Shown here: positions 11,552-22,169 of the stretch, in pieces
Numbering within the stretch: the stretch's first letter is position 1
Layout: each line of letters opens with the position of its first letter
NCBI GenBank assembly: GCA_025093555.1
Contig: JAIWNF010000031.1
Location: forward strand, 62,001-126,000
Direction of reading: 5' to 3'
DNA from: Circinella umbellata
Taxonomy: Eukaryota; Mucoromycota; Mucoromycetes; Mucorales; Lichtheimiaceae
Length of the DNA stretch: 64,000 bases
Notes under the pieces: generated by a model
Told to the model about the DNA's origin: nothing
What the model saw: only the letters and a program-made list of their open reading frames with translations
The model's database searches: none
Translations under genes and position numbers: made by a program

Positions 11552-14500
11552 TTATTCTTCTTCACTCGCAACTTCTTCTCGAACAAGTTCTTCTTCTTGC
11601 ATTTGTGCATTAATATGTTGGTTTTGATTATCAGGACGTCGAAGGTATAATGGTCTTGAGTTAGGATCACCATTGCTATTGATATAAGCTGTAAATACTC
11701 GTCCAATATTATTTGCAGCGTTAAGATCCCTATCTATTACACGACCTAATACATTTTCACCATTCTCGTCAATTCCTCGTTCACAATGTCGACACCATCG
11801 ATATGGATATACATTACGCCTATAACCAGCTATATATACAATATTATTATTACGTATTATTTTAAAAAGAGAAGAGAAAGTATGATCATTTAGTTTTTAA
11901 AATATTCAATAGTAGCGTGATATTTTTTCTTTTCAAAAATCATCAAGTTGGAAACGATACAAACCAGCACGCACGCGATCAGGACATTGTGATGTACGTG
12001 TTAATGGATTATTTTCTTCATCACAGCACCAAAGTATCTTTCTTCCCTTTCTGTTATTTCCAGTAGTTCTTCTTATTTTTTGTTTTCTATATTTTAAGAA
12101 GAAATAGAGTTAGTTTCTCACTTGAATAAAAAGAAAAACAATTAATATGATTTATCTTACCGATGATTTGTACATATCCACATATCTCTATCTGGATCAC
12201 CCCGACTTTGATGAACTAAAGATACTGTACGATTATGACATACAGAACACATTATACTTGTGTAAGACTCGTTAGTTAATATAACTAAAGTCCGACGTGC
12301 CAACACTGCACGAAATGTCTATATAATAATAAAGAAAAAGAGGTTGAAAAATGATTAAAATCCTGAATTTGTATGATATGATGCTTTAATGTATATAAAT
12401 GGTCACATACTTCCACTGGAGTAGGTTCATAACCCCTCATACTTGGTCTAAGCCTACCGTCACCATAAGCAACAATGGTTGGCAAGGGTGGCACATATCC
12501 AGGTTGTCGTCGTCGTTCTCGACGAACTGCTCGTCGATGATTTTTACGTTCTTTTTTTGAATGTCTGAAAAAGGTAGGGAGTTGAGGCGGAAGTTGTGGC
12601 TGTAAATAACACAAAAAAAATTAGCAATTTCATACCAATGAATTTAATAATACAAGTGGATATACATACATCGTTTTGTTCATCCACACCAATTAGCAAG
12701 TTGGCTAACATTTCCAAGGCACTACGATGTGCTCCAAAATATCGCATACGCATTTCACGATGGCGGTAATGAAAATTAAAGTTTTCATATATTCTATAGT
12801 AAAGAATGTTAGCTATTATGAAGTGTTGCGTGCAATATAGACTTTTTTTTTAAAAAAAGAAAAAAAAAACTACTCACTCTGTATGAAATTCACCTATCAT
12901 ACGAATGTATTGAATGAAATTTCCAGTTGTAGTCACTGTTGCTGGAACAAATCCCATCATATGGTAAAGCAGATGTAAGTCGGTAGCTTCTCGACCACGT
13001 AATGCTTCTTCAGCGACGTATTGACGTCGGTTTTCAAGCTCTCTGTATTGAGACCACTTGAACAAAGATTGGACTCTATTATTTAGGTAAATAGTTATAA
13101 TATAATTAATGTATGCCAATTATAATAAATTATTATCTTAGTTAATATTACTACATATTAAAAGAAAAAAAAACATACTGATATTGTCCGTTATGTAATT
13201 TTATTGTGTGCTGTTCACGTTGTTGATCTGTTTCCAGCGCATCCAGTGTATCCACAGCAGTGACCAAAGAACGAATGCCTATTTGTTTTATTAATATAGA
13301 TAATTTTTTAAATAACAGTAAGTACACATTTGCTCTTTGGTAAAGCACAGTTATAGCAATGTAACAATAAGTACGTTTATTACTGTACCTGGATCAATAT
13401 ATACTAAGCGAGAGTCAGCGGCGCGTTGTTGAGTTAATCCCTGAGGATTTTTAGAGAGATGATACATCCCACGTCGCCATGCTGTCAAGTCTTGATTACG
13501 AGGATATCGTACAACTTCTCTAGAGGACTGTGGCAATCGCTCTAAAATCATATACGATTAAAGTTAAAAAAAAAATAATGGGATATAAACATTTTGGTAC
13601 AACATCAAAATAAAGTTGTAATAAGCAGTATATTTACCACCACGGATAGTTGCGATTGGTCTTCTGAACGTCAGTGACACCCCAACACCATCAGTTTCAA
13701 TATAATTGTTGAACAAATACCGTTCACGATGTTGAGATGGAAACATACCGGCTTCTATAAATTAAAAGGACACTCGTGCTATTCATCAGTTTTTGCTACG
13801 CCTTGAAGAAAATCATTGAAAAAGATCTTATTTCAAATAAAGAATACTTGCCGTCAGTTTCCCAATATGTACAGCGGCGAGGTATAACGTGATTCAAATT
13901 AAATATATCCTCCCATATTTGTTCCATTTGAACAGAAGAAAGTGCTCGAAAGGCAGCAATTGTGATTAGTCGATGTTGTCGTCTTCCTCTTGGTGGGTTA
14001 GGTGACTAATAGCATGTATCCAACGTTTATATTAGAAGATACTCTGTTTAAAATATACATTGAATATTAATAATACAATAGAAAATGCTTACCATGATAT
14101 GAGGAGGCATGTGGGCGTTAGGGTACTGAATTGAATAAATTTTTAAGATATGATATAGTGACCGTTGATCGATTGGCATGTAAGCCACTTGATGCTTTGC
14201 AACAGGAAGTACAGTCCACCGTCTTACACCATTTTCTTCTATTTGGTTCAGTAAATATACTAAATAAGTAGGCAATCGTTGATAAATGTTTACTTGTTGC
14301 ACGCTACTTGGCCTTTCAATGATACTTTGGGCATTTTCATCAGCAAACGCTGTTTGAAAAGCTTGATGATGTTCTCTGCGTGATGTAAAAGCAAAAGAAA
14401 AGAAAATAAGTTCGTTAAATACATAGAATAGTATTATACAGTAAAAAGTATCAGGTACTGTAATAAAAAAAAAGTGACACTTACGCATAATAATTATTTA

Positions 14501-16008
14501 CTCTGTTTCGGATGGCAGCGGGAAACATAGAAATAATATTGTTCGGGAGATGATCAGATCGGTCCACGAGTTGCTTGTAAATTTTATTTGCTGTTAGATT
14601 AAAAAAAAGAAAGATAATAAGAAGTTATTATTTATTAATTTCAGCAATGTTAACAGTAAACATAAATTATAATAGCAAAGCATGATTTAATACGTTACCC
14701 AAAGTATTAGGTGATTGTCGTAAGTTTATATTAAGCTCGGTAACCAATCCATTAATGTAAGATAACCATACTCTTTTCAAAAAGTTAGGAATATTCATAA
14801 GCAAGTGATTACGGGCATCTATTATAAATGGTAATAAATGACAAAAATTAGACTCTTGTATAGGTAACAAAATAAAATATAGAATATTAAGGGACGACGA
14901 TAAAATTCAACAATACATACTTGTCATCGCTTTTCTGGCAAAATTTCTTCTAACTTCGGCACGTAAACCAGGATCCCATGCAGGTACTGCGTAATAAGCT
15001 AATAGTATTTAATTAGAGCCTATTACAGTACATAATCATGCACTATTTGGTAATTCATAAAAACAAACGTAAAGCTTACCTTGACCATTATTTTGTACAC
15101 GAGCAGGATTAAAGTGATTTGTAAATGTATTATCAAGTTCAGGGTAAGGTGTTGGCTAAACAATATATGTATATATGTATATGGTTAATAAGTTATTCAT
15201 GTTAGGCATGTGGACAGTCAATACATAACTCTATAAACAAAACTTACTCGAGCAAGAGCTTCACCAGGTGGTGTCGTCACCAAATGAAAGGCATTTTCCC
15301 AAAAGTTTTGATCTGTTAATACAGGACGAGTGACATTGGCAGGATCTTCAACAGATCGTAACACATGTAACGTTACAAGGTTCATTGCATCCCGTCGAAG
15401 AATAGTATATTCTTCTGCAAGTCGACGTATGAAATTCTATAAAAAAAACCACAATTCAGTAAATACTTTTCATTATATATTTGCACGTGAAGTTTTAACT
15501 ACAACAAAAAAAAAATGCATATATAATTACCAACATATCCGGCGTACCAGGTGGTGGCTGCCTTGCACCTGCCAAATAAGGATTTTCTAGAATGGTTTGG
15601 AGTTTACATTTACGTGTAACAACTCTGTTACGTCTTCTTGCTGCTCTGTGATTATCGGGGAAAATTTCTCTCAAATATGCTCTAGCTCGTTCTCGTCCTG
15701 ATAAAACACATAATAAAAATAAGTAAATACATCTAATATTGTTATATTGATATGCGTGTGTGTATAACATAAAGTACTACATTATCCAAATACTTACGTT
15801 CCGCCAATGTTTCCGGTCTTGGATTTGGACCCCGTGTTACGGGGAATACCACCTCTTGGTCTTCAATAATATCAGCATCAGATCGATTACTTAGAAATGA
15901 AAACCCTGACCCGTTTGAATTAAATGAATTTATGGAATCGATTGACATGGCATCCTCAGTGTCATCATCACCTACGCTGTCGGCACTATCAATATCCATA
16001 GGCTCCAT
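11552..16008 (-). CDS. Fanzor1-type RNA-guided nuclease (TnpB-like), intact, 18 exons, 952 aa
   Basis: Eukaryotic homologue of TnpB, the RNA-guided DNA endonuclease of IS200/IS605-type elements; expected to act in the nucleus. Exons: 16008-15798, 15697-15531, 15436-15248, 15155-15080, 14998-14921, 14854-14699, 14590-14485, 14375-14093, 14005-13852, 13754-13638, 13541-13389, 13278-13179, 13075-12878, 12793-12670, 12599-12411, 12318-12161, 12086-11965, 11829-11552. They sum to 2859 nt, with no internal stop; intron 9 is GC-AG. Motifs: ETDGVGVSLTF before the core; RuvC-I LVYIDPGIRSLVT (Asp562); AYGDG near 750, where TnpB has its RuvC-II Glu; TNESYTS with Glu784; zinc ribbon C791xxC794...C873xxC876; RuvC-III DRDLNAANNI (Asp895). 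A basic block near 716-735 could bind nucleic acid or serve as a nuclear signal. All catalytic-site candidates are present, so it looks functional. It sits inside a MULE whose transposase is dead. Confidence 0.93.
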
Positions 16009-16034
16009 GGCTGGAGAATAAGAACAAGTAGCAA

Positions 16035-16102
16035 TAAAGAAAATGTAAGAAAATGTAAGAAAATGTAAGAAAATGTAAGAAAATGTAAAAAAATGTAAAA
16101 AA
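16035..16102. repeat. 10-bp A-rich tandem repeat upstream of Fanzor copy B
   Basis: Same aaaatgtaag array as at 1983-2050, directly 5' of the Fanzor ATG (16008). Confidence 0.85.
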
Positions 16103-16190
16103 AAAAGAGATGATGAATAATTTTATGAGGTTTGCAGAGACCGTTCTTTTATACTTAACCGTTGGCTAAATAGATCATTTTCAGAACAGC

Positions 16191-17021
16191 CATTTTATCA
16201 ATGACTACTTTTTATCAATGAACATTTTATCAATGACTATTTTTTATCAATGACCATTTATCAATGACTATTTTTTATCAATGAACATTTTATCAATGAC
16301 TATTTTTTATCAATGACCATTTATCAATGACTATTTTTTATCAATGACTATTTTATCAATGACTATTTTTTATCAATGACTATTTATCAATGACTACTTT
16401 TTATCAATGGCCATTTTATCAATGACTATTTTTTATCAATGACTATTTTATCAATGACTATTTTTTATCAATGACTATTTATCAATGACTATTTTTTATC
16501 AATGACCATTTTATCAATGACTATTTTTTATCAATGACTATTTTATCAATGACTATTTTTTATCAATGACTATTTATCAATGACTATTTTTTATCAATGA
16601 CCATTTTATCAATGACTATTTTTTATCAATGACTATTTTATCAATGACTATTTTTTATCAATGACCATTTATCAATGACCATTTTTTATCAATGAACATT
16701 TATCAATGACTATTTTTTATCAATGACCATTTATCAATGACTACTTTTTATCAATGACCATTTATCAATGACTACTTTTTATCAATGGCCATTTTATCAA
16801 TGACTATTTTTTATCAATGAACATTTTATCAATGACTACTTTTTATCAATGGCCATTTATCAATGACTATTTTTTATCAATGAACATTTTATCAATGACT
16901 ATTTTTTATCAATGGCCATTTTATCAATGACTATTTTTTATCAATGAACATTTATCAATGACCATTTTTTATCAATGAACATTTATCAATGACTATTTTT
17001 TATCAATGACCATTTTATCAC
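16191..17021. repeat. minisatellite built on tatcaatga units, expanded allele (copy B)
   Basis: About 830 bp of alternating tatcaatgactattttt / tatcaatgaccat-type units, with variants acat, ggccat and ctactttt. The variants are interspersed rather than blocked, which suggests repeated slippage or unequal exchange. It lies between the Fanzor promoter and the MULE remnant. Confidence 0.92.
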
Positions 17022-17580
17022 TAAAAATAAAGATAGGAAAAGAGAGAGAAAAAGCCAATGAGACCTCAAAAGAACAAAATTTAATTGTAGCCAATATAAT
17101 TGAGGTGTAGTCAATTAAAACAAAATATTCTCTCTATTTATACATGAGATCCTCATCATCACTTCAGCAGGATGTATCAATTATGTTTCTGAGAATTGTG
17201 ATAATAAAGAAAATGATTTTTAAATTAAACTTTGTGCGGTTGACGACATGATCCGTCTACACAGCTGTTACCCATTTGTACTACAAGGAAATGACCACAT
17301 GCCCATTGGCGAAGGTCATTGTAGTCTCCCATTTTAATAAATATAACTTTTAACCTTTTATCATTTTTAAAGACCGCGGACGTCCGTATTTCTGAAACAC
17401 CCAGTCGTCAGATTAACAGCACCAGACATACTTGTGATTATATCTTTTACTTTAAGCAAGAAAATATGTGTACCATAAAAAGAAAGGGAACAAGATAAAT
17501 GGTGTACGTACAATAATTACGTATTGTACCATTTAGTATAAATGTTTTGATTTAATTATGAGTATATGATACAATGAAAG
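17022..17580. other. non-coding spacer inside transposon copy B
   Basis: AT-rich spacer between the minisatellite and the C-terminal remains of the MULE transposase. No gene is seen. Confidence 0.5.
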
Positions 17581-17599
17581 CAAAGAATAATGGTTAATT

Positions 17600-19363
17600 C
17601 CATTACCGGAAAAACATTTCCGCTTAACAAAATTGTAAAAAAAAAATTATTGGCTGAAGATTTATTGAGAAAAACAAAGAGTTACTTTGAATACTACTTT
17701 TTGTTTGTTATTATTCAATATAATAATTATACAGTAGAGGAAAAGTGTTTGATTGTTATTGTTACTACGTACCAACAAATATTACGAATACTTTTCTACA
17801 GTATTTCTACGTATACGTACATGTTGTTATTAAAAATTATGATACATACAGGTCTCCAAGCTTTACACCATTTCTCTCTTTTAGGGTACCAATATTGGTA
17901 CATATAATCATAGAATTCAACATAACCATTTACATCGTGCCACATTGATTTAAACGAATCCCATAGAACCTCAAACAAATCAATACTATCACAATTCATC
18001 AAAAGATTCAAAGAATTACGAGCTTGCCGTTGTTGTTCTTTTGTTTCATGTGTAGAATTTTCGACTTTGATCTTATAGAAATTAAAACAATGAGTTACAA
18101 GTTAATACATCGTACCAAAACAAATAATAACGTTTCATATATAAAATAAAACCAAATTCACTTACCATTTTTTTTATATGTTTCTCCCATGCTCTTTTAA
18201 TGTGCCAATGACACAAAAGAACCTGAACAACATCACCCTATACTTGGTTTATAGCATTTATTTCAACAGGACTACAATCGATCATTATAGACTTAGGGAC
18301 AAAGTTGATGACACTTTTTAACCATTCAAACCAACTAGCAACAGAGACTGTGGTTTCCGAGTTTGTTATCATAAACCCAACAGGACAACCTTTGTTTGTA
18401 TCAAAATTTTTGCAAACAATGGTAAATAAATAGCAACTATCAGAACTTCGAATAAATGATTTACATGTTTTATGTGTCGAACCAACACAAACAATATCCT
18501 GCCTTTGAAGAATCTAAAAAGAAATACCATAATAATCAATATCGAATCAATCAAAATAAATCATCAATTAACAACAGATCATTTTTACTTACTGGTTTTT
18601 GCCATTTGGATATCCAAGCAATTGTAAATCTATTATTATGTTCATCAATGTTTGACAATACATCATATCCTTCATCATCAAGATAGTTAAGCCAAAGACG
18701 TACACTATCTTTATCGAGTGCTGCTTTTTTTGAAAGTCGAGCAAGTTTTGTTTAAATGAGATTTTGGACGTCTTTATAATGAATAAGTTCTGACACAGGC
18801 AACAAGTTTGGGTTATTATCAAGCTATACATTTGTTTTTTTATAACAATTAGTATTACATCATTATTATCATATATTAAGTTTACAAAACATACGTAATC
18901 TCTTTCTTTACGCGTCAAACACAATGCATTCTGTATAGCTTCCCAGTCCATATTTTTATCAACACGTTCAATAATCCATTTGCGAGCTTCTTCAGGTAAA
19001 CGAGATGCAATAATACTTTCTGAATTTGTAGGATCATGATTATGGTGATACCAATAATAAACAGCTTCGTATGAATCATCTGAATACTTATACAAATCAA
19101 TCTTGGCAGGACAATCAACTTTAGGAATCATTTTGGATGGATCACGTTTGCGTTTTTTGGAAGGAGATATTGATGATGATGACGACGAAGAAGAAGCACT
19201 TGATGCTTTACGAGGTTTTCCACCATGGTTACAAACAAAACGATACTTCATTTGATATACAGCAGGACGGCCAATTGTTTCTGACTTTTCATTGTTATTA
19301 TTATCATTATCATTATTATTGTTGCTATTGATGCTGTTGCTATAGTTATTATTATTATCATTG

Positions 19364-19397
<34 letters not shown>

Positions 19398-19609
19398 TTA
19401 GTTGCTTTGCCTAAGCTAAAACCATTACGAATAAATGTGGCATGATTTTGAGGAACTGTTTTAAACCATGACTGCCATTCTTCTTCAGTGTTAAAGCTTT
19501 TACAAAAAGGATGTACGTCGTAATTGGGAGTTTCTTTTGAGATAAAACCTAGTTCGTCAAGTAACGAACCTTTAGAGAAATGTTGGGGGTTTGAAGGAAT
19601 GGCAGCCAT
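17600..19609 (-). pseudogene. MULE (Mutator-like) transposase remnant, copy B
   Basis: ATG at 19609 starts MAAIPSNPQHF, with a WQSWF block typical of FAR1/MULE N-termini. The frame shifts by one at the AAT microsatellite (19330-19397) before an Asn-rich linker and the zinc module (19251-18895; CNHGGK, DCPAKI, YHHNHDP). Then follows an exon to about 18600 and the DDE core (18518-18175): GSTHKT, GFMITNSE, MIDCSP, CHWHIKRAWEKH. A C-terminal exon ends KWCKAWRP near 17855. Inactivating lesions: the microsatellite frameshift; TAA at 18752-18754 (CAA in copy A); the first catalytic Asp changed to Gly (codon 18481-18483); and TAG at 18238-18240, shared with copy A and so older than the duplication. 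It cannot be a working transposase. Confidence 0.82.
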
Positions 19610-19710
19610 GGTCAAAGAGGAAAGTAAACAAACAAAAAAAAGTTTTATAAAAATTGCGGATGTATAATTTAATTTACGTCACGACTTTCTGGTGATTTTT
19701 AGCTACGCCG

Positions 19711-19721
19711 ATGATTAATGG
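19711..19721. repeat. right copy of the 11-bp direct repeat (candidate target-site duplication)
   Basis: Exact match to 11344-11354, abutting the end of the element. The first a also belongs to the part shared with copy A, so the duplication may be 10 or 11 bp. Confidence 0.65.
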
Positions 19722-19853
19722 GGGATCAGCAAGTTTACTTGGTATATGTTTATATCCATCCACTGCGTTGTCTACTATATGAACACCGAAATAGGAAACA
19801 ATAGAGTTACCCGTCATAAAAATATAAATGTGATCAATGATAGGAACAAAGCT
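19712..19853 (-). other. open frame at the right flank of the Fanzor element, possibly a disrupted host exon
   Basis: On the minus strand a frame following an AG at 19854-19855 stays open for about 47 codons up to the transposon end (IVSYFGVHIVDNAVDGYK and so on). If the element and one direct repeat are left out, the frame continues across the junction for about 16 more codons and stops at 11295-11297. This is compatible with insertion into the last exon of a host gene. It could equally be chance: no upstream exon or family was recognised. Confidence 0.25.
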
Positions 19854-22169
19854 CTATTTGTATTAGTGATATAGAGATTAAGCTTATATTGATTTATCTA
19901 TTTATCTGCACCACACCACACCTATAGAGTAGCATGGTACCGACTGACTATACTAGGTATCGTCTAATATTCCACAGAAAATCAACTAAGATGGAATTTT
20001 CTATAAGCTAATAAAGCTTATTTGATTCCGAACCCACTTGCGTGCTCGCGCGGTTTTAAGTTGAGCTTTCTTTTTATATAATTATTAAATAGGTACACTA
20101 TTGTTCAAACAATTGGCAGAAGTAGTCAAACTACAATTATAAAATTGTGTAATAAATATACTTAACAGCAAGCATCTGTAATTCTATCCTCAAACATTTC
20201 AGCATCTGCTAGCATATATCTTCTTTTTACAAGTTTCTTCAGTGTTTCAAATATGGAGAGTAGTAGTCTTTTCATTCTATAATAAGGATGGGCCTTTAAC
20301 ACACTAGGGAAGCTTTATATAAGTGTACCTAGTTATAATATTAAAATCCATTTTTACATCGAATATCTTTACAGAGTCGTTCATTATTTAAAGATAACCT
20401 TGTAAATAAAATATAAACCACGAGAAGTATTTTTAAAAGTTGAAACTCTTTCAACAACGACTTCTTTACACTGCCCATTGTTGTGTGAAGTAAGGTTTTT
20501 CTTTCACTTGCTCTGTCTGTAATTGTGTAGATTTCAACCATTCATTGCTGTTTTGAAATATTTTTTTTGTTGCGCCTCGATTCTTTAAAGCTGATTGAGT
20601 CAATACCCCCTCACCGTACCATTTCCCTCCCCCCCCCCGTTCAGTTCATTAGTCAATTGAGCCATCTCTTTTTGTCTTTTTATGTATACTCGTTCACTGT
20701 TTAACCTTTCTTTAAAAAAACAAGAAAGTTTTATACGTAACAAAAGAAAGCAAAAAAAAAAAAAATACGTTCTTGTAAGCTATAAGCTAGTGTGTCACCC
20801 ACCAACCAAATTTGGACCTTTGCGGAAAACTTAATAAGTCTTTTTCTCAATCAACTTTATAAGCTTTCCCATACCTTGGAAAAGCATTTCTTGGAGAACT
20901 TTCCGCAGCTTGCGGAAACCTCAGACTCCAAACGTTTCCGAAAAAAGTCACGTGATCTATTTAAACCAAAAATATATTTTCTGTTGTATGCATTGAGAAT
21001 GAGATCAGAGTGGTCAACAGATTTTCGATTGTATATGTTCAAAGTTACTTAGCTTTCGAAAAACGTTGAAAAGTTTTATTACTTGTTTAAGATTCATTCT
21101 ATATCATAAGCAGTTGCACTTTGTTTACACTCCTGGCTGTATGTACTTTTTATTTTATTATTCTGTTTCCAATAATAAGAGTATATTATCATTTTTCGTG
21201 AACTCATGGAAAAAAAATTACCTCTTGATTCTATGTTAGTTGGCTTTTCTATCTATTCGTCTTGACTTTTTACATCTATTATAGTAATTGGAGTTTATGT
21301 ACGTATCATTCAGGTTTTACATATCAAAGTCTTATTTGGTTTTTATGTACGCTCTTTTTAAAGTTTCTATATGTATTATTTTCCCTTCCATTTGGAATAA
21401 AATTATTTCTTCAGACGCACAAACAAAAATATAATTATCTATCAGAGAATACAATATCATTCTATTATTATTATTATTGATAATCCTAAGTATTAGACAA
21501 ATATTTATCAATTGAAACAATACAAAAAAGAATGACTGTATTGTCAGTTAAATAATGTATTGTATAATGAGATTTATGCACCGGTAGTTTCAATATTACC
21601 TTGTTCGTTGTATGAATACTTAAAAGTATAGTTGAAGAGTACCTTTCAAAATGGTCAGTGAATAAAGAGTACGTAAAGTAATATGTACATAGTGATTACA
21701 TACTATTGAAAAAGGGTCTTACAAAATAATAATCAGAATACTCACAGCGGTGACCCTCAAAGAGAGTTTAGTTGTTGATAAATGACGCATTAAACCTTAC
21801 TTTTACACACTACGTATGCAAACTAAATAAACAAATTTTCGTAGCGAGCCCTAAAACATTTTTTTATAAGGATCAATAAAACCTGAGGCAAAGAGTGATA
21901 CGAAAAACAGTTGAGTTTATCGTACATAATAGATGTATTTCGGTGTGTCAGTAATTATACTTCCTGTGTGTTTTTCATGTCAAATACTATTATTAGTTTT
22001 TCATATAGAATAGATTTGTGACTTTTTATTAACCTTTTCATTATTATTCCATGAAAGGAAGAAGAGAAAGGAAAAAAAAAACAATGGTGTATATATAGAG
22101 TTATTCATGATAATAGAAGGTGAAATATATGTGCGTAGTAGGGATAATGATATAATATGTACAAAGTAT
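19854..22169. other. gene-free interval
   Basis: About 2.3 kb of AT-rich DNA with a C-run near 20630-20640. Short open frames (for example 20792-21052) have no family resemblance and overlap frames on the other strand. No gene is supported. Confidence 0.5.

Larger units (their letters stand above)
11355..19711. mobile_element. Fanzor-bearing MULE composite transposon, copy B (complete, ~8.36 kb)
   Basis: Bounded on the right by the copy A/copy B divergence point (19711) and on the left by the 11-bp direct repeat at 11344-11354. Both genes point left: the MULE transposase remnant (19609-17600) and the Fanzor gene (16008-11552), separated by a spacer and an 830-bp minisatellite. Terminal inverted repeats are not obvious by eye. 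The right end is gc-rich (ctacgccg); the left end is AT-rich, and only a loosely shared AGAAA...ACGT pattern is visible, so TIRs are weak or eroded. Fanzor1 genes are known as passengers of several DNA transposon superfamilies, MuDR/MULE included. Copy A at 1-4923 is the same element cut by the window edge. Confidence 0.75.

Noticed and set aside
16191..17021. Regularly repeated array that might be called a CRISPR
   Set aside because: Units follow each other without unique spacers and the unit length varies; this is a minisatellite in a eukaryotic transposon.
19330..19400. Programmed frameshift in the MULE transposase
   Set aside because: The shift falls in an AAT microsatellite with no slippery heptamer, and both copies carry further stops; decay is simpler.
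20000..20065. tRNA-like stretch (gttcgg on the minus strand with a gc-rich arm)
   Set aside because: No proper T-stem, acceptor stem or anticodon stem can be formed.
20792..21052. 86-codon open frame
   Set aside because: Overlaps an opposite-strand frame of similar length, and no domain or splice context was seen.
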